Assembly (NCBI GenBank): GCA_036259875.1
Contig: DATAAZ010000078.1
Location: 62,001 to 126,000 of the forward strand
Source: DATAAZ01 sp036259875
GTDB taxonomy: Bacteria; Actinomycetota; Thermoleophilia; Gaiellales; Gaiellaceae
Length of the DNA: 64,000 nt
Reading direction: 5' to 3'
Positions 1 to 8,604 of this stretch are shown one piece after another. A program made the translations under genes and the position numbers. The notes under the pieces are model-generated. The model saw only the letters and a list, made by a program, of their open reading frames with translations, was not told the origin of the DNA and made no database searches. The first letter of the stretch is position 1. Each line of letters starts with the position of its first letter.

Positions 1-108
1 GATCGGCCCGCCCGCCGCGCGCGCCTCCTCGACGTAGAAGGCGATGTCCTCGGTGACGCTTTGGCTCCAGTCGTCGTAGAGCTCGGCGATCGCGTCGTAA
101 GAGCTCAC
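1..108 (-). CDS. Class I SAM-dependent methyltransferase, N-terminal fragment (runs off the window)
   Basis: Only the first 36 codons are inside the window. The reading frame starts with GTG at 108-106 and reads VSSYDAIAELYDDWSQSVTE, then DIAFYVEEARAAGGPI up to base 1. This is the usual opening of class I methyltransferases, in which a Tyr-Asp-x-x-Ala-x-x-Tyr-Asp segment precedes the glycine-rich SAM-binding loop; that loop would lie just beyond the edge. The start is supported by a TATCAT hexamer (122-117 on the minus strand) 8 bases upstream, a spacing seen before many genes here. It diverges from pheS. Substrate cannot be inferred from this fragment. Confidence 0.7.
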   Translation of the reverse strand, partial: MSSYDAIAELYDDWSQSVTEDIAFYVEEARAAGGPI

Positions 109-116
109 GGGAGCCG

Positions 117-122
117 ATGATA
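117..122 (-). promoter_or_regulatory. Leaderless-type -10 hexamer TATCAT for the minus-strand methyltransferase
   Basis: TATCAT reads on the minus strand 8 bases before the GTG at 108. It shares bases 121-122 with the opposing pheS hexamer. Confidence 0.45.
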
Positions 123-126
123 CGCT
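121..126 (+). promoter_or_regulatory. Leaderless-type -10 hexamer TACGCT for pheS
   Basis: TACGCT lies 6 bases before the pheS ATG at 133, with no Shine-Dalgarno sequence between. It overlaps the opposing hexamer by the TA at 121-122. Confidence 0.45.
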
Positions 127-132
127 CGGCTG

Positions 133-1128
<996 letters not shown>

Positions 1129-1129
1129 C

Positions 1130-3421
1130 ATGAAGGTCCCGGTCAGCTGGCTCCGCGAGTACGTCGCCTTCCAGGCGCCGCTCGTCGACGTCGCCGAGCG
1201 GCTCGCGATCTCGACGTGCGAGGTCGAACGGATCGTCCGCCGCGGTGTCGCGGACGAGGACGGGAACCTCGGCCTCTTCCGGGTCGGGCGCGTCGTCGAG
1301 GCGGGGAAGCATCCGAACGCCGACCGGCTGCAGCTCTGCCGCGTGGACATCGGCGAGCCCGAGCCGCGCCAGATCGTCTGCGGCGCGTGGAACTTCGGCG
1401 CCGGCGCCACGGTCGCCGTCGCCCTCCCCGGCGCCGTCTTACCCGGCGGGACGAAGCTGGAGCGGGCGAACCTGCGCGGGACCGTCTCCGACGGGATGAT
1501 CCTCTCCGAGCGCGAGCTCGAGCTCGGGCCCGATCACACGGGGATCATCGTCCTTCCGGAGGGGCCCGAGCCCGGGACGCCGCTCTCCGACGTCCTTCCG
1601 CTCGCGGAGGACGTGCTCGAGCTCGAGGTGACTGGGAACCGGCCCGACCTCCTCGCCGTGTACGGGATTGCGCGCGAGGTCGCCGCGCTGGTCCCCGGCG
1701 CCGCGCTCGCGCCGCCTCCCGGCCGCGAGCCCGAACGGGCGGGAGACGAGCGGGTCGACGTCACGATCGAGGACTTCGACGCCGCGCCGCGTTACATCGG
1801 CCGCCTCTTCCGCGGCGTCCCGGTCGGCCCCTCGCCGGCCTGGCTCAAAGGCCGTCTGGTCGCGGCCGGGATGCGTCCGATCTCCAACGTCGTCGACGTG
1901 ACGAACTACGTCATGCATGCGCTCGGCAACCCGCTCCACGCCTTCGACTACGACCGGCTCGCCGGCGGGCGGGTCGTCGTGCGCCCGGCCCGCGAGGGGG
2001 AGGAGCTGCGCACGCTCGACGGCACGCTTCGTCGTCTCGATCCTTCCGTCCTCGTGATCGCGGATGCGGATCGCGCGGTCGCGCTCGCCGCCATCATGGG
2101 CGGCGAGGAGACGGAGGTCCGGCCGGAGACGACGAACGTCCTCCTCGAGGCCGCGAACTTCGAGCCGGTCGGGATCCTCCGCTCGTCCGAGCGGCTCGCG
2201 CTCCGGACGGAAGGGTCGAACCGCTGGGAGAAGGGGGTCGACCCGCATCTCGCCGCGCCCGCCGCCGTATACGCGACGGAGCTCCTCGTCGAGCTCGCCG
2301 GCGCGCGATGGAGTGGCGCGACGGACGTCCACGCCGCGCTGCCCGAGCGTCCGGTCGTCGGTTTCCGGCCCGAGCGCGCGGACGCGCTGAACGCGATCGA
2401 GGTCCGCGCCGACGAGCAGCGCGCTCTCCTCGAACGGCTCGGCTTCGACGTGACGGAGCAGTCGGACGTCGTCGTCCCGACCTGGCGCGGGCGCGACGTG
2501 ACGCGCGAGGCGGACGTGGTGGAGGAGATCGCGCGCGCGTACCTCGACGCCGTGCCGTTCACGCTGCCCACGCGGACAGCGATGTTCGGCCGCCTGACGA
2601 ACGACCAGCGGCTCCGGCGCGTCGTCGAGGACGCGCTCGTCGGAGCCGGCTTCGACGAGGCATACACCTGGAGCCTTTCTGCGCAGGATCCGGAGGCGCG
2701 CGCGCTCCGTCTCCCCGACCCGCTCAGCGCGGAACACGCCGTCCTTCGCACGACGCTGCTCGGCGGGATCATCGAGGCGGCGGACGCGAACCTGGCGGCC
2801 GGCAACGAGTCGATCGCGCTGTTCGAACTCGCGCGCGTCTACCTGCCCCGGGACGGCCGGCTTCCCGACGAGCCCTGGCACGTCGCCGGGATCGCAGAGG
2901 GCGGGTTCGCCCGCGCCACGGGCGCGGTCGAGACGCTCTTCGAGGCGCTGCGGATCGAGCCGCGGCTCGCGCGGACGCGGCGGGCCGAGCTCCATCCCGG
3001 CAAGGCCGCCGCCGTCCAGGGCGGCTGGGTCGGCGAGCTGCATCCTTCCCTCCTCGCGGGGGAGTGGGGCGCGTTCGAGCTCGACCTGGAGGAGCTCTTC
3101 GCTCTCACCCCCGGCGCCGCGCGGTACGAGGACGTCATCACCTACCCGGCCGTTCGCCAGGACCTCGCGTTCGTGGTCGACGAGGACGTCCTCGCAGGCG
3201 ACCTGGTCGACGCCGCTCGCGAGGCGGCACCGGAGCTGCGGGAAGCACGGGTCTTCGACGTCTACCGGGGCGGCCAGATCCCGCCCGGCCGCAAGTCGGT
3301 CGCGCTTCGTGTCTCGTTCCAGTCGCCCGAGCGGACGCTCTCGGACGAGGACGCGCGCGCGATTCGCGATCGGATCGTCGCCGCCCTGGGCGAGCGGTTC
3401 GGCGCCGAGCTTCGCGGCTGA
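1130..3421 (+). CDS. pheT: Phenylalanyl-tRNA synthetase beta subunit
   Basis: 763 residues, typical of bacterial PheT. Domains in order are an EMAP-like tRNA-binding domain (about 40-150, with GKHPNADRLQLCRVDIG), the B3/B4 editing domain in the middle, B5 (about 390-460), and a C-terminal ferredoxin-fold anticodon-binding domain (last 95 residues, starting near VITYPAVRQDLAFVVDEDV). The subunit recognises tRNA-Phe and edits mischarged tyrosine; catalysis is in PheS. The ATG is one base after the pheS stop. A perfect 11-base-pair hairpin follows the stop codon directly. Confidence 0.98.
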   Translation: MKVPVSWLREYVAFQAPLVDVAERLAISTCEVERIVRRGVADEDGNLGLFRVGRVVEAGKHPNADRLQLCRVDIGEPEPRQIVCGAWNFGAGATVAVALPGAVLPGGTKLERANLRGTVSDGMILSERELELGPDHTGIIVLPEGPEPGTPLSDVLPLAEDVLELEVTGNRPDLLAVYGIAREVAALVPGAALAPPPGREPERAGDERVDVTIEDFDAAPRYIGRLFRGVPVGPSPAWLKGRLVAAGMRPISNVVDVTNYVMHALGNPLHAFDYDRLAGGRVVVRPAREGEELRTLDGTLRRLDPSVLVIADADRAVALAAIMGGEETEVRPETTNVLLEAANFEPVGILRSSERLALRTEGSNRWEKGVDPHLAAPAAVYATELLVELAGARWSGATDVHAALPERPVVGFRPERADALNAIEVRADEQRALLERLGFDVTEQSDVVVPTWRGRDVTREADVVEEIARAYLDAVPFTLPTRTAMFGRLTNDQRLRRVVEDALVGAGFDEAYTWSLSAQDPEARALRLPDPLSAEHAVLRTTLLGGIIEAADANLAAGNESIALFELARVYLPRDGRLPDEPWHVAGIAEGGFARATGAVETLFEALRIEPRLARTRRAELHPGKAAAVQGGWVGELHPSLLAGEWGAFELDLEELFALTPGAARYEDVITYPAVRQDLAFVVDEDVLAGDLVDAAREAAPELREARVFDVYRGGQIPPGRKSVALRVSFQSPERTLSDEDARAIRDRIVAALGERFGAELRG

Positions 3422-3453
3422 TCGGATCCGAGCTTAGACCAACTCGGATCCGA
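3422..3453 (+). terminator. Hairpin after pheT, candidate terminator
   Basis: Arms TCGGATCCGAG (3422-3432) and CTCGGATCCGA (3443-3453) pair perfectly around a 10-base loop. It starts immediately after the pheT stop. There is no T-run, so termination strength is uncertain. Confidence 0.5.
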
Positions 3454-3495
3454 AACTGGCCTGTTAGGGCGTTTTACCGCCGCACGAAGCGGATA

Positions 3496-3510
3496 TAGGA
3501 TGCAATCCTA
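3496..3510. promoter_or_regulatory. Palindrome TAGGAT-GCA-ATCCTA over the likely aceA promoter (candidate operator)
   Basis: A perfect 6-base dyad with a 3-base centre lies 25 bases before the aceA start. Its left arm TAGGAT also looks like a -10 hexamer, so a bound dimer would block initiation. The adjacent GntR/FCD regulator gene is the obvious candidate ligand-responsive repressor. Dyads of this size are usual for that family; the pairing is inference. Confidence 0.4.
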
Positions 3511-3534
3511 CGCGGAGAGGATCCAGGAGGAAGC

Positions 3535-4875
3535 ATGACGACGTACGAGACGAACGGCCGCGGTCCGACCGAGCTCGCTGCGGACTGGGGCATCGATGCG
3601 CGCTGGAACGACATCGAGCGGCCCTATACGGCCGACGACGTCGAACGGCTCGCCGGCTCGGTACACGTCGAGCACACGTTGGCGCGGCGAGGCGCGGAGC
3701 GCCTCTGGCGGCTCCTGCACGAGGAGGACTACGTCGCGGCGCTCGGCGCCCTCACGGGCGGCCAGGCCGTCCAGATGGTGCGCGCGGGCCTGAAGGCGAT
3801 CTACCTGTCCGGGTGGCAGGTGGCCGCCGACGCGAACCTCGCCGGCGCGACGTACCCCGACCAAAGCCTGTACCCGGCGAACAGCGCGCCCGCGCTCGTC
3901 CGCCGGCTGAACGGCGCCCTTCTCCGGGCCGACCAGATCGATCGGGCCGAGGGGCGCGAGGAGCGAGACTGGCTCGTCCCGATCGTCGCCGACGCGGAGG
4001 CCGGCTTCGGCGGGCCGCTCAACGCATTCGAGCTCATGCGCGCGATGATCGAGGCGGGCGCGGCGGGCGTGCACTTCGAGGACCAGCTCGCCGCCGAGAA
4101 GAAGTGCGGCCACCTGGGCGGGAAGGTGCTCGTCCCGACGAGCCAGTTCATCCGCACGCTCGTCGCGGCGCGCCTCGCCGCCGACCTCGCCGGTGTCCCG
4201 ACGCTCCTCGTCGCGCGAACGGATGCCCTCAGCGCGACGCTCTTGACGAGCGACGTCGACGAGCGCGACCGCGAGTTCCTGACGGGCGAGCGGACGCCCG
4301 AGGGCTTCTTCCGCGTGCGACCGGGGATCGAGGCGCCGATCGCCCGCGCGCTCGCCTACGCGCCGTTCGCCGACCTCATCTGGTGCGAGACCTCGACGCC
4401 CGACCTCGACGAGGCGCGAATCTTCGCCGAGGCGGTTCGCGAGCGCTTCCCCGGGAAGCTCCTCGCCTACAACTGCTCGCCCTCCTTCAACTGGCGTAAG
4501 CACCTGGACGACCGGGAGATCGCCCGCTTCCAGCGCGAGCTCGGCGCGATGGGATACAAGTTCCAGTTCATCACGCTGGCCGGCTTCCACGCGCTGAACG
4601 CCTCGATGTTCGAGCTGGCGCGCGGGTACGCGGCGGACGGGATGCCCGCCTACGTCCGGCTCCAGGAGCACGAGTTCGAGCTGGAGGACGACGGCTACAC
4701 GGCGACGCGCCACCAGCGCGAGGTCGGCGCGGGGTACTTCGACGCGGTCATGCAGGCGGTCTCGGGCGGCCAAGCGTCGACGCTCGCCCTGCGCGGATCG
4801 ACCGAAGAGGCGCAATTCGGGACTGCCGCGGTAGGGGCGGCCTCCGACCCGCGCGCGAACTACGCGCGGCAATGA
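3535..4875 (+). CDS. aceA: Isocitrate lyase
   Basis: 446 residues, in the range of bacterial AceA. It cleaves isocitrate to glyoxylate and succinate, the first step of the glyoxylate shunt used for growth on acetate or fatty acids. The family signature KKCGH is at residues 189-193, with catalytic Cys191, in the context EDQLAAEKKCGHLGGKVLVP. Other conserved stretches are LSGWQVAADAN near 91-101 and LAYNCSPSFNW near the end of the barrel. A strong ribosome-binding site (AGGAGG) sits 5-6 bases before the ATG, which is rare in this window and fits a regulated, leadered transcript. The stop overlaps the start of the GntR regulator (ATGA). No malate synthase gene is in the window. Confidence 0.96.
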   Translation: MTTYETNGRGPTELAADWGIDARWNDIERPYTADDVERLAGSVHVEHTLARRGAERLWRLLHEEDYVAALGALTGGQAVQMVRAGLKAIYLSGWQVAADANLAGATYPDQSLYPANSAPALVRRLNGALLRADQIDRAEGREERDWLVPIVADAEAGFGGPLNAFELMRAMIEAGAAGVHFEDQLAAEKKCGHLGGKVLVPTSQFIRTLVAARLAADLAGVPTLLVARTDALSATLLTSDVDERDREFLTGERTPEGFFRVRPGIEAPIARALAYAPFADLIWCETSTPDLDEARIFAEAVRERFPGKLLAYNCSPSFNWRKHLDDREIARFQRELGAMGYKFQFITLAGFHALNASMFELARGYAADGMPAYVRLQEHEFELEDDGYTATRHQREVGAGYFDAVMQAVSGGQASTLALRGSTEEAQFGTAAVGAASDPRANYARQ

Positions 4876-5564
4876 CCCTCGACACGACGAAGGCCGACGA
4901 GGTCGCGCTCGAGCTCGAGCAGGCGATCGTCGCGGGCGACGTCCCGCCGGGCTCCGTCCTCCGCCAGGAGGAGCTCTCGGAGCGCTTCCACGTCAGCCGG
5001 ACGCCCGTGCGCGAGGCGCTCCGGCGGCTTTCGGCGCTCGGGCTGGTGTCGTTCGAGCCGAACCGCGGCGTCCGTGTGCGCTCGCTCTCCGAGCGGGAGC
5101 TCTACGAGGCGTTCCTCGTCCGCGCGGAGCTCGAGAGCCTCGCCACGGAGCTCGCCGCGATGAAGCGGACGCCCGCCGATCTCCAACAGCTGGACGCGGC
5201 GGAGCGCCGCTTCGAGGAGCTGACGGCGCGGCTTCGCCACGGGAACGGTGACGACGGCGCCACGCTGACCGGCGAGTGGGTCCGCGCGAACCACGCGTTC
5301 CACGACGTCATCTACCGCATGGCGGACGTCCCGATGGTCGAGCAGATCGCGAAGAGCGCTCGGCGGACGTTCTCCGGCCAGGCCGCATGGGCGCCCGGGG
5401 ACGCGAGCGTGGACGAGCTCTACGAGCGGAACGTCCAGCAGCACCGCGCGATCCGCGAGGCGGTCGCGGCCGGGAGCGGAGCGGGCGCCCGCGCGCTCGC
5501 GCGAGACCACGTTCTCTCCTCGTTCGAGCTCCTGGGCGCCGTTCGCGCGCGTGAGGCGCGCTAG
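4872..5564 (+). CDS. GntR-family transcriptional regulator, FCD (FadR-type) subfamily
   Basis: 230 residues. The N-terminal winged helix-turn-helix spans about residues 8-75, with the characteristic LSERFHVSRTPVREALRRLS stretch, and the helical FCD effector domain about 85-215. FCD domains bind organic acids, often through a metal held by Asp/His residues; candidate residues include the NHAFHDVIYR segment. The gene overlaps aceA by four bases, so the two are one transcript. The likely role is control of aceA, and perhaps of itself, in response to a metabolite of acetate or fatty acid breakdown. That role is inferred from position and from the dyad in front of aceA. Confidence 0.9.
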   Translation: MTLDTTKADEVALELEQAIVAGDVPPGSVLRQEELSERFHVSRTPVREALRRLSALGLVSFEPNRGVRVRSLSERELYEAFLVRAELESLATELAAMKRTPADLQQLDAAERRFEELTARLRHGNGDDGATLTGEWVRANHAFHDVIYRMADVPMVEQIAKSARRTFSGQAAWAPGDASVDELYERNVQQHRAIREAVAAGSGAGARALARDHVLSSFELLGAVRAREAR

Positions 5565-5899
5565 CGGCGCCGTCCGAGCAGACGGCTGAAAATCCCGCCG
5601 AGCGCGCCCGGTCGCCAGCGGACGGTCGGCACGTCTTCGTACTTCGGCAGCCGCTCGATCGCCGCCTCCGCGAGGTCGAGCTCGACTCGGTCGGGCCAGA
5701 TGGCGCGCACTCGCTCCGCCGCGACGAAGCGCTCGCCGCCGAACGCGTCGACGTGGATCGCAAGCCCGGTGAAGACGTCGGCGTCGTGGTCGCCGACGAT
5801 CCGGCTGACGCGCCCCGCGCGCTCCCCGTTCGAGGCGACGACCTCGGCGTCCTCCTCGATCGCCTTCCAGGCGACCTGCGGCCGTTCCGTCCCCTTCAT
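5561..5899 (-). CDS. PRC-barrel-like domain protein
   Basis: 112 residues, no signal peptide or membrane helix. The middle part (about 15-75: EEDAEVVASNGERAGRVSRI, then a short acidic stretch and FTGLAIHVDAFGGERFVAAE) resembles the small beta-barrel of PRC-barrel proteins, which are found alone in many actinobacteria and fused to RimM or photosynthetic reaction centre subunits. The C-terminus is basic (RLLGRRR). Its start ATG overlaps the stop of the upstream minus-strand gene, so the two form an operon. Function is unknown. Its 3' end overlaps the convergent GntR gene by four bases. Confidence 0.65.
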   Translation of the reverse strand: MKGTERPQVAWKAIEEDAEVVASNGERAGRVSRIVGDHDADVFTGLAIHVDAFGGERFVAAERVRAIWPDRVELDLAEAAIERLPKYEDVPTVRWRPGALGGIFSRLLGRRR

Positions 5900-6555
5900 A
5901 CCGACCGGCCGCCGATCCGGAAGACGGGGCCCTGCGTCGCAACCGGCCGCGCCTCCGAGACGACCTGGACGAGCGAGATACGCCCCGTGATCCGTTCACG
6001 GTCGAGGCGCTCGAAGCACCGCCGCGCCATTTCGGCCGCGACGCCGTAGCCGACGCTGCGCGCCGCGCGGATCCGGAACGAGCGCGACCCGCCCGCGAGC
6101 GTCGGGTTCGTGGGCGCGAGGAGGAGCGCGCCGCGCTCGACGAAGTCGCTCGAGTCGAGGTCGATCTGCGCGAGGAGGTGCGACCAGTCGGGCGGGAGCG
6201 CATCGAGGAGCGCCTGCCACTGCGCCGCGAGGCCGCCCGGCGACGGCGCGGCTGCCGCGGCATCCGAGTCGTCCACCCGAACGCCCGCGGCGAGCTCGAG
6301 CCGCCCCCCGATCCCGGCGTCGTCGAGCCGGTGGAGCACCCGCCGGAAGAGCCCGGTGTCGGTCGCGGCGCCGTGAGCGCGGCGGACGACCTCGACGCGG
6401 AAGGCCGAATCGCTCCGCCCGGGAGCCGCAGGACCGAGAATCAGCGCCGCCCGCTCGACGTCCGTCGGGTGGGCGACGGTCAGCGTCACGGAGGCCGTTT
6501 CCCAGTGCTGCGGCAGGGACGCCAGGAGCTCCGTCCACTGCTCCGCCAGCCTCAC
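5896..6555 (-). CDS. Unknown protein built from two tandem repeats
   Basis: 219 residues, soluble, no recognised family. Residues 3-92 and 109-199 are clearly related copies: each opens with LAxQWxxLLxxLPxxW, continues with a beta-rich stretch containing VERxALxLxP, then a segment like FRVEVVRRA or FRIRAARSVGYG, a helix such as FRRVLHRLDDA or RCFERLDRERI, and a closing IxGRxxL. They are joined by an Ala/Asp/Pro linker (93-108). The GTG start at 6555 is supported by TAGCAT 6 bases upstream. It forms an operon with the PRC-barrel gene and diverges from the dehydrogenase complex. No function can be assigned. Confidence 0.75.
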   Translation of the reverse strand: MRLAEQWTELLASLPQHWETASVTLTVAHPTDVERAALILGPAAPGRSDSAFRVEVVRRAHGAATDTGLFRRVLHRLDDAGIGGRLELAAGVRVDDSDAAAAAPSPGGLAAQWQALLDALPPDWSHLLAQIDLDSSDFVERGALLLAPTNPTLAGGSRSFRIRAARSVGYGVAAEMARRCFERLDRERITGRISLVQVVSEARPVATQGPVFRIGGRSV

Positions 6556-6561
6556 GCCGCG

Positions 6562-6567
6562 ATGCTA
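6562..6567 (-). promoter_or_regulatory. Leaderless-type -10 hexamer TAGCAT for the two-repeat protein
   Basis: On the minus strand TAGCAT is followed by 6 bases and the GTG at 6555. It shares the TA at 6566-6567 with the opposing pdhA hexamer. Confidence 0.5.
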
Positions 6568-6571
6568 GCGT
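6566..6571 (+). promoter_or_regulatory. Leaderless-type -10 hexamer TAGCGT for the dehydrogenase E1-alpha gene
   Basis: TAGCGT is followed by 9 bases and the GTG at 6581. No Shine-Dalgarno sequence is present. Confidence 0.45.
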
Positions 6572-6580
6572 GTCTCGGCC

Positions 6581-7555
6581 GTGGCGATCGCCGAGCAAAA
6601 GGGCCAGTCCGTCTCGGCGGAGACGCTGAAGGACTTCCTCCGCGAGATGCTCCTGATCCGGCGGTTCGAGGAGATGGTCGAGGAGCGCTTCCGGGCCGGC
6701 GAGCTGCCGGGCTTCCTCCACGTCGCAATCGGCCAGGAGGCGGTCGCCGTCGGCGTATGCCGGGCGCTCGAGGACGGGGACGTCATCGCTTCGACTCACC
6801 GCGCGCACGGGCATACGCTCGCCAAGGGGACGCACCCGAACGAGGTGATGGCGGAGCTCTACGGGAAGCTCGAGGGTTGCAGCCACGGGTACGGCGGCTC
6901 GATGCACCTCTACGACGTCGAGCGCGGGAACCTCGGCGCGAACGCCGTCGTGGGCGGCGGGCTGCCTGCGATCGTCGGCGGGGCGCTCGCGTTCAAGCTG
7001 CGCGGCGAGCCGCGCGTCGCCGTGGCGTTCTTCGGCGACGGAGCGACGAACATCGGCACGTTCCACGAGTCGCTCAACCTCGCGCAGCTCTGGAACGTCC
7101 CTGCGGTCTTCGTCTGCGAGAACAACCACTACGCGGAGTCGACGCCCTCGAAGCAGCAGCTTCCGATCGAGGATCTCTCGAAGCGCGCCGAGGCGTACGG
7201 CATGACCGCCATGACCGTCGACGGACAGGATGTGGAGGCGGTCTACCGCACGGCGCAGGAGGCGCTTGCGCACGCGCGCGGGGGAAGCGGGCCTGTCTTC
7301 CTCCTCGCCGAGACGTACCGGCTGACCGGGCACTACGTCGGCGATCCCCAGGTCTACCGGCCGAAGGAGGAGGTGCGGGAGCTCCGCCAGACGCAGGATC
7401 CGGTCGAGAAGCTGCGCGCCCGCCTCGAGCTCTCGGACGACGAGTGGACCGAGCTCGACCGGGAGGCGACGGACATCGTCGAGGCGTCGGTCGAATTCGC
7501 GAAGAACGGCACCGATCCGCAACCGGAGGACGCTTTGAAGAACGTCTATGCGTAG
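6581..7555 (+). CDS. pdhA: Thiamine-dependent 2-oxoacid (pyruvate or acetoin) dehydrogenase E1 component, alpha subunit
   Basis: 324 residues. The thiamine pyrophosphate motif is clear: FFGDGATNIGTFHESLNLA begins the GDG stretch and closes about 30 residues later with CENN. N-terminal segments LIRRFEEMVEERF and HRAHGHTLAKG are typical of E1-alpha of the alpha2-beta2 type. With E1-beta and E2 directly downstream it oxidatively decarboxylates pyruvate, or cleaves acetoin, and passes the acyl group to lipoamide. The substrate cannot be settled from sequence alone. The short form (about 325 residues) resembles acetoin or pyruvate E1-alpha more than the branched-chain enzyme. A strong hairpin (7544-7572) spans its last codons and stop. 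Confidence 0.92.
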   Translation: MAIAEQKGQSVSAETLKDFLREMLLIRRFEEMVEERFRAGELPGFLHVAIGQEAVAVGVCRALEDGDVIASTHRAHGHTLAKGTHPNEVMAELYGKLEGCSHGYGGSMHLYDVERGNLGANAVVGGGLPAIVGGALAFKLRGEPRVAVAFFGDGATNIGTFHESLNLAQLWNVPAVFVCENNHYAESTPSKQQLPIEDLSKRAEAYGMTAMTVDGQDVEAVYRTAQEALAHARGGSGPVFLLAETYRLTGHYVGDPQVYRPKEEVRELRQTQDPVEKLRARLELSDDEWTELDREATDIVEASVEFAKNGTDPQPEDALKNVYA

Positions 7556-7572
7556 CGAAGCTACCCATAGAC
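7544..7572 (+). other. Hairpin spanning the end of pdhA
   Basis: Arms GTCTATG-c-GTAGC (7544-7556) and GCTAC-c-CATAGAC (7560-7572) pair with one C-C mismatch around a GAA loop. It includes the last two pdhA codons and the stop. Because it is inside an operon it may act as an mRNA processing or attenuation element rather than a full terminator. Confidence 0.55.
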
Positions 7573-7578
7573 ACCGGT

Positions 7579-7596
7579 GCCAGACTTCAGTCTGGC
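7579..7596. repeat. Palindrome GCCAGACTTCAGTCTGGC between pdhA and pdhB
   Basis: Eight-base arms around TC form a perfect inverted repeat, 7 bases after the previous hairpin. It resembles the short GC-rich palindromes at 10233, 10350, 18820, 59184 and 59288 in style, though not in sequence. Confidence 0.4.
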
Positions 7597-7617
7597 TCCG
7601 GGCTGCCATTCACGTCC

Positions 7618-8604
7618 ATGCCTGAGGTGACCTACCGCGAGGCCGTCCGGGACGCGATGTCGACGGCGATGCGGCGCGACGACGACGTCTTCATCATGGG
7701 CGAGGACATCGCCGAGATGGGCGGCTCGATGGGCGTCACGCAGGGGATGCTCCAGGAGTTCGGCCCCGAGCGCGTCCGGAACACGCCGATCTCCGAGATG
7801 GCGATCGTCGGCGCGGGGATCGGGGCGGCGATGGCGGGCATGCGCCCGATCGTCGAGGTCATGTATCAGGACTTCACGACGCTCGCGATGGAGCAGATCG
7901 TGAACCAGGCCGCCAAGCACCGTTACATGTCAGGCGGCCAGCTGAAGGTGCCGCTGACCATCCGAACCCAGGGCGGCGCCGGGTGGAGCCCGGGCGCCCA
8001 GCACGCGCAGCAGCTCGAGGCCTGGTTCCTGCACGTCCCCGGCTTGAAGGTCGTGTTCCCGTCGACGCCCGCCGACGTCCGCGGGCTCCTCTGGAGCTCG
8101 ATCTACGACGACAACACGACGATCTTCTTCGAGCACCGGACGCTGTACGGGATCAAGGGCGAGGTTTCCGAGGAGATCGAGCCCGTGGAGCTCGGGAAGG
8201 CGCGCGTGCACCGCGAGGGCGAGGACGTCACCGTGGTCGCGACCGGCCGCCTCGTCCACGAGTCGATCGCGGCCGCGCAGGAGGCGGAGAAGGACGGGAT
8301 CTCGGTCGAGGTGCTCGACCCGCGCACGCTCCTTCCGCTGGACGAGGGCGCGATCATCGCGTCGGTCGAGAAGACGAACCGCTGCGTCGTTGCCCACGAG
8401 GCGATCGTCCGCATGGGGTTCGGGGCCGAGGTCGCCGCGCTCGTCCAGGAGCGCGCGTTCGATTACCTCGACGCTCCGGTCGCGCGGGTCGGCGCGCGCT
8501 TCTGCCCGCTCCCCTTCGCGCCGGTCATGGAGGAGTACGTGATCCCGCACGCAGAAGACGTCCTCGCTGCGATCAAGCGCACCGTGGGCCGGAACGGTGG
8601 CTAA
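7618..8604 (+). CDS. pdhB: 2-oxoacid (pyruvate or acetoin) dehydrogenase E1 component, beta subunit
   Basis: 328 residues from the ATG at 7618. The frame is open far upstream, but homology begins at MPEVTYREAVRDAMSTAMRR, the normal start of E1-beta. Conserved parts are FIMGEDIAEMGGSMGVTQGM, the LAMEQIVNQAAKHRYMSGG stretch and the C-terminal transketolase domain (TVVATGRLVHESIAAA, IEVLDPRTLLPLD-like). It pairs with the alpha subunit to form the thiamine-dependent E1. A 62-base gap with two hairpins separates it from pdhA, and its stop overlaps the E2 start region by eight bases. Confidence 0.94.
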   Translation: MPEVTYREAVRDAMSTAMRRDDDVFIMGEDIAEMGGSMGVTQGMLQEFGPERVRNTPISEMAIVGAGIGAAMAGMRPIVEVMYQDFTTLAMEQIVNQAAKHRYMSGGQLKVPLTIRTQGGAGWSPGAQHAQQLEAWFLHVPGLKVVFPSTPADVRGLLWSSIYDDNTTIFFEHRTLYGIKGEVSEEIEPVELGKARVHREGEDVTVVATGRLVHESIAAAQEAEKDGISVEVLDPRTLLPLDEGAIIASVEKTNRCVVAHEAIVRMGFGAEVAALVQERAFDYLDAPVARVGARFCPLPFAPVMEEYVIPHAEDVLAAIKRTVGRNGG

